Source: Chryseobacterium sp. Tr-659
GTDB taxonomy: Bacteria > Bacteroidota > Bacteroidia > Flavobacteriales > Weeksellaceae
Direction of reading: 5' to 3'
DNA: 64,000 bases
Assembly: GCF_011752975.1 (NCBI RefSeq)
Contig: NZ_VWWP01000001.1
Coordinates: 744,001 to 808,000, forward strand
Position 1 is the stretch's first letter. The number at the start of each line of letters is the position of its first letter. Positions 37,277 through 46,965 of this stretch are shown in pieces. A model generated the notes under the pieces. That model made no database searches. It saw only the letters and a program-made list of their open reading frames with translations, and was not told the DNA's origin. A program made the translations under genes and the position numbers.

Positions 37277-38296
37277 ATGATTGCTTTCAGAAAAAAGAAT
37301 GTAGCGTTAGCTGCTTTTACTCTTCTCATTATGTTGTTTTCCTGCACTGACGGACGAACAATTGATGAACCCGGAAATCTGGTTCCTAAAACCGTAGACC
37401 AGGATTCTTCTCTTCCCTCTATCACTGTAAATGGTGCAATGCTTCACACTGAAGCTTTTGGACCTGAAGATGGAACAATTATTCTTCCGCTTCACGGAGG
37501 CCCGGGAGGAGACTATCGCTATCTTCTCAATTGTAAAAATCTTGTGGATAATGGATTACGGGTTGTATTCTACGATCAGAGAGGTTCGGGACTTTCACAG
37601 CGTTTTCCGAAAAATTCTTATCAGAAGTTGGGAGCGGGAGTTACAGATCTTATGTATGATGAACTTCATGCAGTGATTGCCCATTATCGAAAAAGACCTG
37701 AGCAAAAGGTAGTTCTTTTGGGGCATTCCTGGGGTGCGATGCTGGCTACGGGATATGCAGGAAAGTATCCGGATGATATACAGGGACTTATCTTGTGCGA
37801 GCCAGGCGGCCTTGTTTGGAATGATGTTACGGATTACGTAAAAAGATCCAGATCATTTAAAATATGGAGTGAAATACTCAATGATGCGGCCTATCTGGAT
37901 CAGTTCATTTCCGGTAAAGAAGACCAGCACGAAATTTTAGATTATAAAATGTCTATGCTGGCTTCAAAAAACAGCATTACAGGAGAAGGAGATTTTGATC
38001 CTGGAATAAGCTGGCGGAGCGGAGCTGTAGTCATGGATGCCCTTTTCGATGCCGGAGATCAGTATAAGCTGGATTTTTCCAAAGGGATCCAGAATTATAA
38101 AGGCCCGGTTCTGTTCTTCTACAGTGAAAGAAATAAAGCCTATCCGGATTCATGGGCCCAGAAAATAACATCAAGCTATCATCATCTTACCAGAGTGAAA
38201 ATATCGGGGGTGGGACATGACGGAATTATCACCAATATCAATGCCTGGAACAATCAGACAAAACCTGAGATCATTACTCTTATTGGAGACCTTTAA
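37277..38296 (+). CDS. Lipoprotein alpha/beta hydrolase, prolyl-aminopeptidase-like (S33)
   Basis: 339 residues from ATG 37277, chosen because it directly starts a lipoprotein signal with Cys23 (LIMLFSCTDG). Alpha/beta hydrolase core: oxyanion loop HGGPGGDYRYLL, YDQRGSGLSQRF (the S33 RGxGxS signature) and nucleophile elbow GHSWGAMLA, with a C-terminal GVGHDGI histidine. Probably cleaves N-terminal proline or acts on a related amide/ester in the envelope. The next gene starts 10 bp after its stop. Confidence 0.88.
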   Translation: MIAFRKKNVALAAFTLLIMLFSCTDGRTIDEPGNLVPKTVDQDSSLPSITVNGAMLHTEAFGPEDGTIILPLHGGPGGDYRYLLNCKNLVDNGLRVVFYDQRGSGLSQRFPKNSYQKLGAGVTDLMYDELHAVIAHYRKRPEQKVVLLGHSWGAMLATGYAGKYPDDIQGLILCEPGGLVWNDVTDYVKRSRSFKIWSEILNDAAYLDQFISGKEDQHEILDYKMSMLASKNSITGEGDFDPGISWRSGAVVMDALFDAGDQYKLDFSKGIQNYKGPVLFFYSERNKAYPDSWAQKITSSYHHLTRVKISGVGHDGIITNINAWNNQTKPEIITLIGDL

Positions 38297-38306
38297 AATC
38301 AACACC

Positions 38307-38969
38307 ATGAACAAAAATATAATATCAGTTTTAATTGTATTACTGACCGTTATTTCTATGAAAGCACAAACGGTAAACTGGGCAGCCTTGAATGAAGAAA
38401 AACATTTATTGAATGCCAATGTAGGAGCAGAATATGGAGCAATTATAGGACTTGGGTACGGATATAAATTCGGAGGAATGTTTCCCATGATCACAGGAGT
38501 AGAATTTTCCGTTCCGTTGGGAGATACTCTGCTGGATGATTTTAAAGTAAAAGCCGGTACTAATATCCGATGGGTAAAGATTAGCGATTTTCAACTTTCA
38601 ACAAGAGTTCAGGGAGTTTTTCGCAGGTTTGAAAATGAGAATGCTGCTATTCTCAACTTTGGACTGGATATGGCAGGCGTAATCGGGTATTACAGACCTA
38701 AATGGTTTATTGGGGGAGAAGCTGGCTTTGATAAAGCGATTGTTACTCATTTCAAACATTCCGGGCACTATAAGGAAATCTATCCCGGAGTGAAAGACGG
38801 ATGGTATGAGCCGGCTACCGGTGGGAATTTCTACTATGGATTACAAGGCGGATATTCCTTTACTCGTCAGGAAATATATTTAAAAGTCGGAAATATAATC
38901 TCCCAGGATTTTAAAACAAAACCACATCTGCCTTTTTTTGCTCAGATCGGGTATAATTATAAATTTTAA
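38307..38969 (+). CDS. Putative outer membrane beta-barrel protein (220 aa)
   Basis: 220 residues from ATG 38307 (signal MNKNIISVLIVLLTVISMKA). The mature chain alternates hydrophobic and polar residues with Gly/aromatic turns and ends LPFFAQIGYNYKF, typical of a small barrel. No named family. Probably co-transcribed with the hydrolase 10 bp upstream. Confidence 0.75.
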   Translation: MNKNIISVLIVLLTVISMKAQTVNWAALNEEKHLLNANVGAEYGAIIGLGYGYKFGGMFPMITGVEFSVPLGDTLLDDFKVKAGTNIRWVKISDFQLSTRVQGVFRRFENENAAILNFGLDMAGVIGYYRPKWFIGGEAGFDKAIVTHFKHSGHYKEIYPGVKDGWYEPATGGNFYYGLQGGYSFTRQEIYLKVGNIISQDFKTKPHLPFFAQIGYNYKF

Positions 38970-38984
38970 AACTCATGATGTAAG

Positions 38985-39117
38985 CAGGTTGTTTCAAAAT
39001 CCAATCATAGGATCTTGTCATCTCGTATTGATGTAAGAATTTTTAACATCAAGAACTGAGATTATTCATTCCATCAAATCAATTTGGAATAGTATTTTGA
39101 GACAGCCTGTTTTTATT
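38985..39117. repeat. MITE-like inverted-repeat element or large terminator hairpin
   Basis: Ends CAGGTTGTTTCAAAAT (38985-39000) and ATTTTGAGACAGCCTG (39094-39109) are inverted repeats with two mismatches, both G-U pairs in RNA. Inside is a second short inverted repeat (GATGT…ACATC, 39050s region). A T-tract follows, so it may end the upstream transcript. The AGGCTGTCTCAAAAT end resembles insertion-sequence termini and suggests a transposase-less relic. The rest of the 365-bp gap up to the kinase holds only the promoter. Confidence 0.5.
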
Positions 39118-39204
39118 GTGCTGAAAAATAAATACATAAGTTTAAATTTTACTTAAAAATAGTTTTTAAATATCAGGGATTGTAAGATATTTTTAATTCA
39201 CTTT

Positions 39205-39233
39205 TTGGTCCTGGAATCTTTGTTATATCTTTG
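39205..39233 (+). promoter_or_regulatory. Promoter of the LytS-type histidine kinase
   Basis: TTG 39205-39207, 18-base spacer, TATCTTTG 39226-39233; a good Bacteroidota promoter with a leader of about 95 bases. Confidence 0.7.
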
Positions 39234-39334
39234 CAAACGAATAATTTATCTCTAGAAGAAATCATTATAAAAGAAGCCTTACAGTAAAGTGTTGTCTGAA
39301 TTTTCTTTTAAAGAAAATAAGAATGTAGAAGAAA

Positions 39335-40918
39335 TTGAATATTAACTTTAAACGCGCCTTATCCCAAAAATCCATTTACATCGCTGCTTTTTCTGCCTGC
39401 TTGATTGCTGTGGCAGCATTTGCTGTTTTAAGTCTTTTGATTACGGAAGACAGTCGTAAAAATACAGATGATTTTGCTAAAAAAACCTTTTTCAGAAAAT
39501 ATGAATCGGTGGAACATGAGTTCAGAAATATTGAAGATTATCAGTACCTGCTTCGAGCACTGATCCAAAAAGACGGCTTAAACAATTATAAGAACTATTC
39601 TTCGGTTTTAAACGATTTAAACAAAAAAAGGAATTTACTGCCTTACAGCTGGTATTACTATGAGAACACCGGTTCCGGCAAGTCTGAAAGTAATAATCCC
39701 TTATCTGATATTTTCAAGAATAAAGAACATCGTGAAAAGTCTGTTGTTATCAGAAATAATGGTCCGGGGCATTTCAGAGATCTTCTGGTTACCCGTAAAG
39801 ACAGTATGTACTGGGTGAGTTATGACTCGCTGGTGCTGCCAGATAAAAATAAGCTTTACTATGGTTCTACAGTTAGTCTTGATGATCTCCATCAGTATTT
39901 TATCAATGTAGATAAAAGTTCCAATACCTATGCCTATGTTTTTACAAAAGAAGGAATTTGTATTACCCATCCTGAAAAGAAATATATAGGGAAGAATATT
40001 TTTGACTTTACAGACATTAAGCCCGGAGATACTTTATCCGGTAAAACAGAAACAGGCTATACCAAAAGAACAGCCGTTTCTGAGTACCTTGGGGTGGAAG
40101 TAACCCGATTTATAAAACCGCTAAAGACTGATAACTTTGATGGTTACACGGTAGTCAATCATGTTAATTTCATTATTGATGAAAATAGCAACAAAATAAA
40201 AACGTATACCATCTATATCTTTCTGGCTGCTTTATTCCTTATTGTAACAGTTTTTATCCTGTTCCAGAGATCCACGAATATAGCTTATCGGGAAAAGGAA
40301 AAGATACAGTCTGAAAAGAATCTACTGCTTATAGAGAATGAAAAGATGCATAAAGCAGAAGTGATCAACCAGCTTCAGCAGCTTAAAAACAATATCAATC
40401 CGCATTTTCTGTTCAATTCGCTGAACTCTCTTTACATGCTGATCGGAATTAATAAAGAGAATGCGCAGAAATTTACCATTAATCTTTCCAAGATCTATCG
40501 GTATCTTATTGTACCTCCAAAAGAAAATATTGTTCCTGTTTCGCAGGAAATTAATTTCATACAGCAGTATATGGAGCTCTTAAAAAGCAGGTTTGATGAA
40601 GAAATGAAATTTGAAATGGTGATTAATGATCCCCAAAGCCTGGAGAAAAAGATTCCGTATTTATCCCTTCAGATTGTGACTGAAAATGCAATAAAACACA
40701 ATATTGCTACCATAGATCAGCCTTTGGAAATCATCATTACCGTTGAAGAAAACGGGATTGTAGTGAAAAATACCTGGCAGCCCAAAACAGAGCCGGTACA
40801 GGGAGAGAAATTCGGAATTGAATATTTGAATCAGGTTTATGGGTATTTTAAGAATAATCTTCTTAATATTTCTGTTGATGGTGAATATTTCGTATGTTTT
40901 TTGCCTTTATTAAGGTAA
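39335..40918 (+). CDS. Sensor histidine kinase, LytS/YehU (His_kinase) type
   Basis: 527 residues from a TTG start; a stop codon lies just upstream in frame and the next Met is far inside, so TTG is the only start that keeps the first membrane helix. TM about 15-37, extracytoplasmic Cache-like sensor about 38-285 (YAYVFTKEGICITHPEKKYIGKNI), TM about 288-310, then the kinase: phospho-acceptor His357 in NNINPHFLFNSLNSL, and a short ATPase with TENAIKHNI. The cognate LytTR regulator is probably the gene at 48361, beyond the metzincin and SusCD genes. Confidence 0.92.
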   Translation: MNINFKRALSQKSIYIAAFSACLIAVAAFAVLSLLITEDSRKNTDDFAKKTFFRKYESVEHEFRNIEDYQYLLRALIQKDGLNNYKNYSSVLNDLNKKRNLLPYSWYYYENTGSGKSESNNPLSDIFKNKEHREKSVVIRNNGPGHFRDLLVTRKDSMYWVSYDSLVLPDKNKLYYGSTVSLDDLHQYFINVDKSSNTYAYVFTKEGICITHPEKKYIGKNIFDFTDIKPGDTLSGKTETGYTKRTAVSEYLGVEVTRFIKPLKTDNFDGYTVVNHVNFIIDENSNKIKTYTIYIFLAALFLIVTVFILFQRSTNIAYREKEKIQSEKNLLLIENEKMHKAEVINQLQQLKNNINPHFLFNSLNSLYMLIGINKENAQKFTINLSKIYRYLIVPPKENIVPVSQEINFIQQYMELLKSRFDEEMKFEMVINDPQSLEKKIPYLSLQIVTENAIKHNIATIDQPLEIIITVEENGIVVKNTWQPKTEPVQGEKFGIEYLNQVYGYFKNNLLNISVDGEYFVCFLPLLR

Positions 40919-40989
40919 AATAAAAATCCATTCACTCCCGAATAATCACCTTTCACTCCCTAACATTATTTATATAATTCACTTACCTA

Positions 40990-40997
40990 TAGCTTTG
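40990..40997 (+). promoter_or_regulatory. Putative -7 box before the metzincin gene
   Basis: TAGCTTTG, about 50 bases before the ATG at 41047; no TTG at the usual distance. It may drive the protease-susC-susD operon, perhaps needing an activator. Confidence 0.45.
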
Positions 40998-41046
40998 CCA
41001 ACTGAAACTAAGATATTTACTATTTGGAATGAATCGGACTATTTTA

Positions 41047-43614
41047 ATGAAGAATTACAGACTGGCGCTGTATCTTGGCCTTGCTATGGCTTCACCAATG
41101 GCAATAGCACAGAAAAAAGATACAGTAAAAGTCAACAAAGAGAAAACTGATAAAACAGACACATCCTCATCAAAGAAGACCAAAAAAATTGAAGATCTGA
41201 TCAAAAAAGGGACCTATAAAAAAGGGCTTTTTAATACGATCCAGGTAAAAACGGATATTTATTTTGAGATTCCGGACAGTTTGATGGGCCGTCAGTTTTT
41301 GGTGGTCAATAAACTATCCCAGGTACCTATGCAGGTGAATGAGGCTGGTTTGAACAAAGGAATGAATTATGAAAATAAGGTCATTTCTTTCCACCGTGAT
41401 CCTGTAGCCAAAAAAGTTTGGGTAAAAACTGTGGTTCCCAAAGTATCATCACCTAAGAATGATGCAATTACAAAATCTGTGAAAGACAATTTTTCAGAAT
41501 CTGTGATTGAGGTTTTTGATATTGAGGCACAGAACAGTGATTCTACGGCAGTAGCAATTAAAGTCAACAAAGTTTTTGACGGAAATCAGAAGAGCTTCAA
41601 CGATGTTCTGGCTAATGTAGGCCTGGGAGGATCTGTGAAATCAAGCCTTTCTTATATAGAAGGAGTGAAGACGTTTCCTCAGAATTTAGTGGTTAAATCC
41701 CAATTGTCTACTTCCGTGAATGAAGGGGGAGTAGATCTTCCGGTAACGCTGGGGGTAACTACCAATCTCGTATTACTTTCTAAAATTCCGATGAAACCAA
41801 GAGTAGCTGACTCAAGAGTAGGGTTTTTCTCTGAGAAACACTGGTCGTTTAATGATAATCAGCAGAAAATGGACGAAAAGTATTTCATTACGAAATGGAA
41901 TCTTGAGCCCAAAGACGAAGATAAAGAGAGGTATCTGAAAGGTGAATTGGTAGAACCTAAAAAGCCAATCATCTATTATATTGATCCTGCAACACCAAAA
42001 CAATGGCGTGAAAAGATCATTGCAGGAGTTCATGACTGGCAGGCCGCTTTTGAGCAGGCTGGATTTAAAAATGCTGTGATTGCAAAAATGCCGGATGAAA
42101 AAGATGAAGACTTTGATATTGATGATGTAAGATATTCCGTAATTACATATGCTGCTTCTCCTAAATCAAATGCGATGGGACCTTCAGTGGTAGATCCGAG
42201 AAGTGGTGAAATTATTGAAGCGGATATTATCTGGTGGCACAATGTAATGACTTCTCTGCATGACTGGATGAGAATCCAAACCGGGCCTATTGATCCGAAA
42301 GCAAGAGGAAATAAGTTCAGTGATGAGCATATGGGTGAGGCGATCCGTTTTGTTTCTTCCCATGAAGTAGGGCATACCTTTGGGTTGAAGCACAATATGG
42401 GAGCTTCCTTTGCATTTCCTGTAGAATCACTTCGTTCAAAAGAGTTTACAGATAAAATGGGTGGTACGGCACCTTCCATTATGGATTATGCACGTTACAA
42501 CTATGTAGCACAGCCTGAGGATGGCGTTACAGCAATCACTCCAAAGATTGGAATTTATGATAAATATGCCATTGAATGGGGCTATCGTTGGTATCCGGAT
42601 GAATTTGTAGAGAAGAAGGCACTGAAAAACCTGATCGAAAAGCATGAAGATGATCCGATGTATTTCTATGGAGAGCAGCAAAGTTATCTGGAGACAATCG
42701 ATCCACGCTCACAATCTGAAGATTTGGGAGATGATGCCATGAAAGCAAGTGAATATGGATTAAAAAACCTGAAAGTTGTTGTCAATAACCTTTTAAAATG
42801 GACCTACGATGACGGTAAAGATTATACCGATGCAGGAAAACTGTATCTGGGAGTTATCGGACAATGGGATCTGTATACAGGTCATGTAATGGCAAATGTA
42901 GGTGGGATTTATCTGAATAATACTGTTTTCGGAAATAAGAAAAAAGCCTATGAGGCAGTACCTGCCGATATTCAGAGAAAAGCGGTTGATTATCTTGTGA
43001 AAAATGCCATCAATCTTCCGGAATGGTTATTCTTTAATCCGATTACAGAGAAAACGTATCCGGTTAAAGATTCTCCGATGGGACCTTTTGAACAAACTCC
43101 TTATACACTGGCAAGAGGAATGCAGTATGCGAACATCTATTCTCTGTTTATGGATGACAGACTGTTGAGATTGCTTGAGAATGAGTTGAAACATCAGATT
43201 TCAGGTTCAAAAGAAGAGATCTATACGGTTGAGAATTTATTTGACCAGGTAAGAACTGCAGTTTTCAATAAAAAAGGAAGTCTTACAATCCTTGAAAAGA
43301 TGGCTCAGAAGAATTATGTGGATGCACTGATTGTTTCGGTGAATAAATTATTTGAAAAGACAGCAGTGAAAGGTTTGAAAACGGAAAATACCCTGAACAT
43401 TCCGATGATCTGTAATTTCCATGAAGAAGATCATGGTCTTAGAAATATCAATTATTCATCCATGAAGAGAGTATCTGAAGTAACCACTTACAAAAGAGCG
43501 GAACTTCAAAAGGTTCTGGACTTACTGAACAGAACGAGATACAGAGGAGATGACGCTTCCAGAGCGCACTACACAGATTTAATCATTCGTATTCAAGAGG
43601 CTTTAAACAAATAA
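41047..43614 (+). CDS. Zinc-dependent metzincin protease (DUF5117/DUF5118-type)
   Basis: 855 residues from ATG 41047, which directly starts the signal peptide MKNYRLALYLGLAMASPMA; an ATG at 41029 would add six residues. The metzincin zinc motif HEVGHTFGLKH is at about 439-449 and the Met-turn SIMDYARY has its Met near 479. The long flanking regions match the large Bacteroidota zinc-dependent metalloproteases annotated with DUF5117/DUF5118. Likely exported, cutting proteins or peptides for the SusCD pair encoded immediately downstream (6-bp gap to susC). Confidence 0.92.
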   Translation: MKNYRLALYLGLAMASPMAIAQKKDTVKVNKEKTDKTDTSSSKKTKKIEDLIKKGTYKKGLFNTIQVKTDIYFEIPDSLMGRQFLVVNKLSQVPMQVNEAGLNKGMNYENKVISFHRDPVAKKVWVKTVVPKVSSPKNDAITKSVKDNFSESVIEVFDIEAQNSDSTAVAIKVNKVFDGNQKSFNDVLANVGLGGSVKSSLSYIEGVKTFPQNLVVKSQLSTSVNEGGVDLPVTLGVTTNLVLLSKIPMKPRVADSRVGFFSEKHWSFNDNQQKMDEKYFITKWNLEPKDEDKERYLKGELVEPKKPIIYYIDPATPKQWREKIIAGVHDWQAAFEQAGFKNAVIAKMPDEKDEDFDIDDVRYSVITYAASPKSNAMGPSVVDPRSGEIIEADIIWWHNVMTSLHDWMRIQTGPIDPKARGNKFSDEHMGEAIRFVSSHEVGHTFGLKHNMGASFAFPVESLRSKEFTDKMGGTAPSIMDYARYNYVAQPEDGVTAITPKIGIYDKYAIEWGYRWYPDEFVEKKALKNLIEKHEDDPMYFYGEQQSYLETIDPRSQSEDLGDDAMKASEYGLKNLKVVVNNLLKWTYDDGKDYTDAGKLYLGVIGQWDLYTGHVMANVGGIYLNNTVFGNKKKAYEAVPADIQRKAVDYLVKNAINLPEWLFFNPITEKTYPVKDSPMGPFEQTPYTLARGMQYANIYSLFMDDRLLRLLENELKHQISGSKEEIYTVENLFDQVRTAVFNKKGSLTILEKMAQKNYVDALIVSVNKLFEKTAVKGLKTENTLNIPMICNFHEEDHGLRNINYSSMKRVSEVTTYKRAELQKVLDLLNRTRYRGDDASRAHYTDLIIRIQEALNK

Positions 43615-43620
43615 ACGGCA

Positions 43621-46600
43621 ATGAAAAAAACTCTAATACTTTTACCTCTTTTGGCTGCTAATATTGCACTGGCCCAACAAAAGAAAACCATCACCGGGAA
43701 AATAGAAGATTCAAATACTTCTCAGATTATCACCGGTGCATCTATAAAAATTGAGACTCAGTCGGTCTCTACAAAAACGGAATTGGAAGGAATTATTGAA
43801 AGTGTATCAGTAGGTACAGTAACCGATAAGGACGGAAAATTCATATTGGAAATTCCTGAAGATACAAAATCGGTAATGGTAAGTTACCCGGGTTATGAGT
43901 CTCGCGTTATTCAGCTTAACGAAGGACAGACCCATTATACAATAAGACTAACTTCTGAGATTACAGATAAAAATAAGATTCAGGAAGTTATTATTACAGG
44001 ATATCAAAAAATTGAAAAACGTAAACAGACTTCAGCCGTTTCTACAGTGAAAATGGACAACATCAGCCAGGCTGGTGTTGCCAGTGTAGACCAGATGTTA
44101 TCCGGTCAGATTGCCGGTGTTGTAGTTACTCCTGAAACAGGATCTCCGGGAGGGCCTGCGAAGATCAGAATCAGAGGTACAGCTTCTCTTTCCGGTCCTC
44201 AGGATCCGCTATGGGTAATTGACGGTCTTCCATTGGAAGGTAATGATGTTCCAAACTTTACCGATAAAGATAATATTGATCAGCTTCAGAACTTCTCTAT
44301 TGCAGGGTTGAACCCGAACGATATTGAAGATATTACCATTTTGAAAGATGCGGCTGCTACAGCAATTTATGGAGCGAGAGCAGCAAACGGAGTAATTTCC
44401 ATTACCACGAAAAAAGGTAAAAAAGGAAGCATGAAACTGAACTTCTCAGCAGATACCTTCGTTACGGCACGTCCTGATTTTGGTAAGCTGAACCTTCTTA
44501 ATGCATCAGAAAAAGTTGATCTTGAATTAATGCTTGCACAACGTGCAGATCTTACCTACCGCGCTGATAAAGGTGAAGTGATGAGAATTCTGACACAAAA
44601 CCAACAGCTTGATGCTTTCAGAAACGGAGGATTTGGTGCACTGAATTCATTAACTCAGCAGCAAATCAACGGTTTAAGAAGCAATGATACCGATTGGGGT
44701 AAATTGTTATACAGAAACGCAATCAACAAGCAATACGGATTGAGTATCTCCGGAGGTGGTGACCGTTCAGATTATTACTTCTCTCTGGGATACTACGATG
44801 AAGAAGGAACAACTATTGGAACCGGTTTTAAGCGTTACAACCTGACTTTAAAGAACAATTATAAACTAAGTGATAAATTAAATGCAGGAATCTCTATTTT
44901 CGGAACACAGAGTGAGCGTGAATCATTTGTAACAGATGCAGATGCTTCCATCAGCCCTGTCAATTACTCAAGGAATGCCAATCCTTATATGAAGCCTTTT
45001 AATGCAGACGGAAGCTACAATTATGATAAGGATATTGACGGTTTTGATGATAGATATATTCCTTTTAACTTTCTGGAAGAAAGAGAAAATACAAGCTACA
45101 CGCTGAAAAATAACTCGTTAAAAGCAATTTTAGATTTAGAGTATAAGGCGACAAAAAATTTAAGATTTACTTCCCAACTAGGTATTCAGTATGATGCTAA
45201 TAAAACTGAAAAATATGCAGCTGAAAATACCTACTTCACTAGAAAAATGAAAGAAGGTACCCGTTATTATAAAGATGGAGGATACCATTATTTCTTACCT
45301 GCCGGTGCAGTAAAGCAGAACTGGGATAACGATTTCTTTCAGTATAACTGGAAATTACAGGGGACATACAGTACAAAAATCAATTCAAAACATGAAATTG
45401 ATTTGATGGCCGGAACAGAAATCCGTAAAACAGAAGATAATACTACTGTGACAAGGGCATTCGGGTATGATCCCACAACAAGAAGAGCCACAGCAATGGT
45501 TTTCCCGAATTCAAGCTTTGCATCCGATAAGAGATATGAAACCTACCGTGAAATGGCTCCTATAGAGAATGCTTACGCTTCAATGTTTGCAACAGCTTCC
45601 TATACTTACGATCAGAAATATACTTTCTTCGGAAGTGTGAGATATGACGGAACCAACTTATTCGGTGTTAATAAAAAATACAAATACCTTCCGATCTGGG
45701 CTGTTTCAGGATCGTGGCTGGTAACAAAAGAAAATTTCATGAAGAATATTTCTGCTGTTTCTAACCTGAGATTGAGAGCTTCTTATGGTCTTCAAGGGAA
45801 TATTGACCGTAATACATCACCATTCTTTATCGGAGAATACAGTGATACTACAATTCTTCCGGGAATAAAAGAAGGAATTATCAATGTGATCAGCCCGCCA
45901 AACGATAAACTTCGCTGGGAAAAGACAACCAATGTTAACTTCGGTCTTGATCTTGGATTGTTTAATAATCGAATCAGTCTTACCGCAGATGTTTACAACA
46001 GAAAAGGTACGGATATGATCAGTATGAAAGAAACTCCGCTTGAAACCGGCTTCGAATATACAATGATGAACTGGGGAAGTTTAACGAACAAAGGTTTTGA
46101 ACTGGCATTATCCACAAGAAACATCAACAATGATAATTTCAAGTGGACAACCACCATCAACTTCGCGCACAATAAGAGCAGGGTATTAAGCGAGCAGCCT
46201 CGTGACAACTCTTTGCTTCCTTCAAGAGAAGGTCTTCCGGTGAATGCTGTTTTTGCATTAAAGACAGCAGGAATGGATGAACACGGAAACCCATTGTTCT
46301 GGAAAGGAAATGAAAAGATTTCTGCCGCTGAATTCTTTAAGCTATATGATGTATATGCAGACTTCTTCCCCGGGCAGCTTGTGGATACGAAGCTTTCAAA
46401 CGCAGAATTGAGAAATATGTTCACTTATATTGGAGACAGAGATCCGAAATTTACCGGAGGTATCATCAATACATTTAAAGTGCGCAATTTCGACTTTACG
46501 GTTTCTGCAACGATCAATCTGAAGCAGACGGTAATGAGAACTCCTTCTTACCGTGGAATGGAGCTTGACAGAGGAAGAAACTACACAAGAGATATCTATG

Positions 46601-46953
46601 AAGCAGGAGGCTCACTTCCGGGGATTACTAGCCCTGATATGGATGCAAACCCAGACGGATGGATGGCCAATAAATGGTTTGCAGGAAATCGTTCAAGTGC
46701 ATACAACCTGCTTGATGTTTGGGCAAAAGAGATCAGCTATGTGAGAATCAGCAGCATTCGTTTAGGATATACACTTCCGAAAGAATTCACAAATCCTATG
46801 GGAATCAGCAGCCTGAGATTAAGCATCGAAGGACGTAACCTTTTTGTATTCAGCAACGGATATAAAGGATACTTTGATCCTGAAACCTACGGTAATATTT
46901 ATGCACAGCCTATAACCAAATCGGTAACAGTAGGATTTAATGTTTCTTTTTAA
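43621..46953 (+). CDS. SusC/RagA-family TonB-linked outer membrane transporter (4)
   Basis: 1110 residues. Signal peptide 1-18, then a carboxypeptidase-regulatory-like domain (about 22-110, KTITGKIEDSNTSQIITGAS to GYESRVIQL) absent from the other three SusC proteins here. TonB-box-like IQEVIITGYQ, plug with IRIRGTASLSG, DPLWVIDGLP and KDAAATAIYGARAANGVISITTKKG, barrel ending SVTVGFNVSF. Six bases after the protease gene and 12 before its SusD. Linkage to a protease suggests peptides as cargo. Confidence 0.95.
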   Translation: MKKTLILLPLLAANIALAQQKKTITGKIEDSNTSQIITGASIKIETQSVSTKTELEGIIESVSVGTVTDKDGKFILEIPEDTKSVMVSYPGYESRVIQLNEGQTHYTIRLTSEITDKNKIQEVIITGYQKIEKRKQTSAVSTVKMDNISQAGVASVDQMLSGQIAGVVVTPETGSPGGPAKIRIRGTASLSGPQDPLWVIDGLPLEGNDVPNFTDKDNIDQLQNFSIAGLNPNDIEDITILKDAAATAIYGARAANGVISITTKKGKKGSMKLNFSADTFVTARPDFGKLNLLNASEKVDLELMLAQRADLTYRADKGEVMRILTQNQQLDAFRNGGFGALNSLTQQQINGLRSNDTDWGKLLYRNAINKQYGLSISGGGDRSDYYFSLGYYDEEGTTIGTGFKRYNLTLKNNYKLSDKLNAGISIFGTQSERESFVTDADASISPVNYSRNANPYMKPFNADGSYNYDKDIDGFDDRYIPFNFLEERENTSYTLKNNSLKAILDLEYKATKNLRFTSQLGIQYDANKTEKYAAENTYFTRKMKEGTRYYKDGGYHYFLPAGAVKQNWDNDFFQYNWKLQGTYSTKINSKHEIDLMAGTEIRKTEDNTTVTRAFGYDPTTRRATAMVFPNSSFASDKRYETYREMAPIENAYASMFATASYTYDQKYTFFGSVRYDGTNLFGVNKKYKYLPIWAVSGSWLVTKENFMKNISAVSNLRLRASYGLQGNIDRNTSPFFIGEYSDTTILPGIKEGIINVISPPNDKLRWEKTTNVNFGLDLGLFNNRISLTADVYNRKGTDMISMKETPLETGFEYTMMNWGSLTNKGFELALSTRNINNDNFKWTTTINFAHNKSRVLSEQPRDNSLLPSREGLPVNAVFALKTAGMDEHGNPLFWKGNEKISAAEFFKLYDVYADFFPGQLVDTKLSNAELRNMFTYIGDRDPKFTGGIINTFKVRNFDFTVSATINLKQTVMRTPSYRGMELDRGRNYTRDIYEAGGSLPGITSPDMDANPDGWMANKWFAGNRSSAYNLLDVWAKEISYVRISSIRLGYTLPKEFTNPMGISSLRLSIEGRNLFVFSNGYKGYFDPETYGNIYAQPITKSVTVGFNVSF

Positions 46954-46965
46954 AATTTGAAAACA

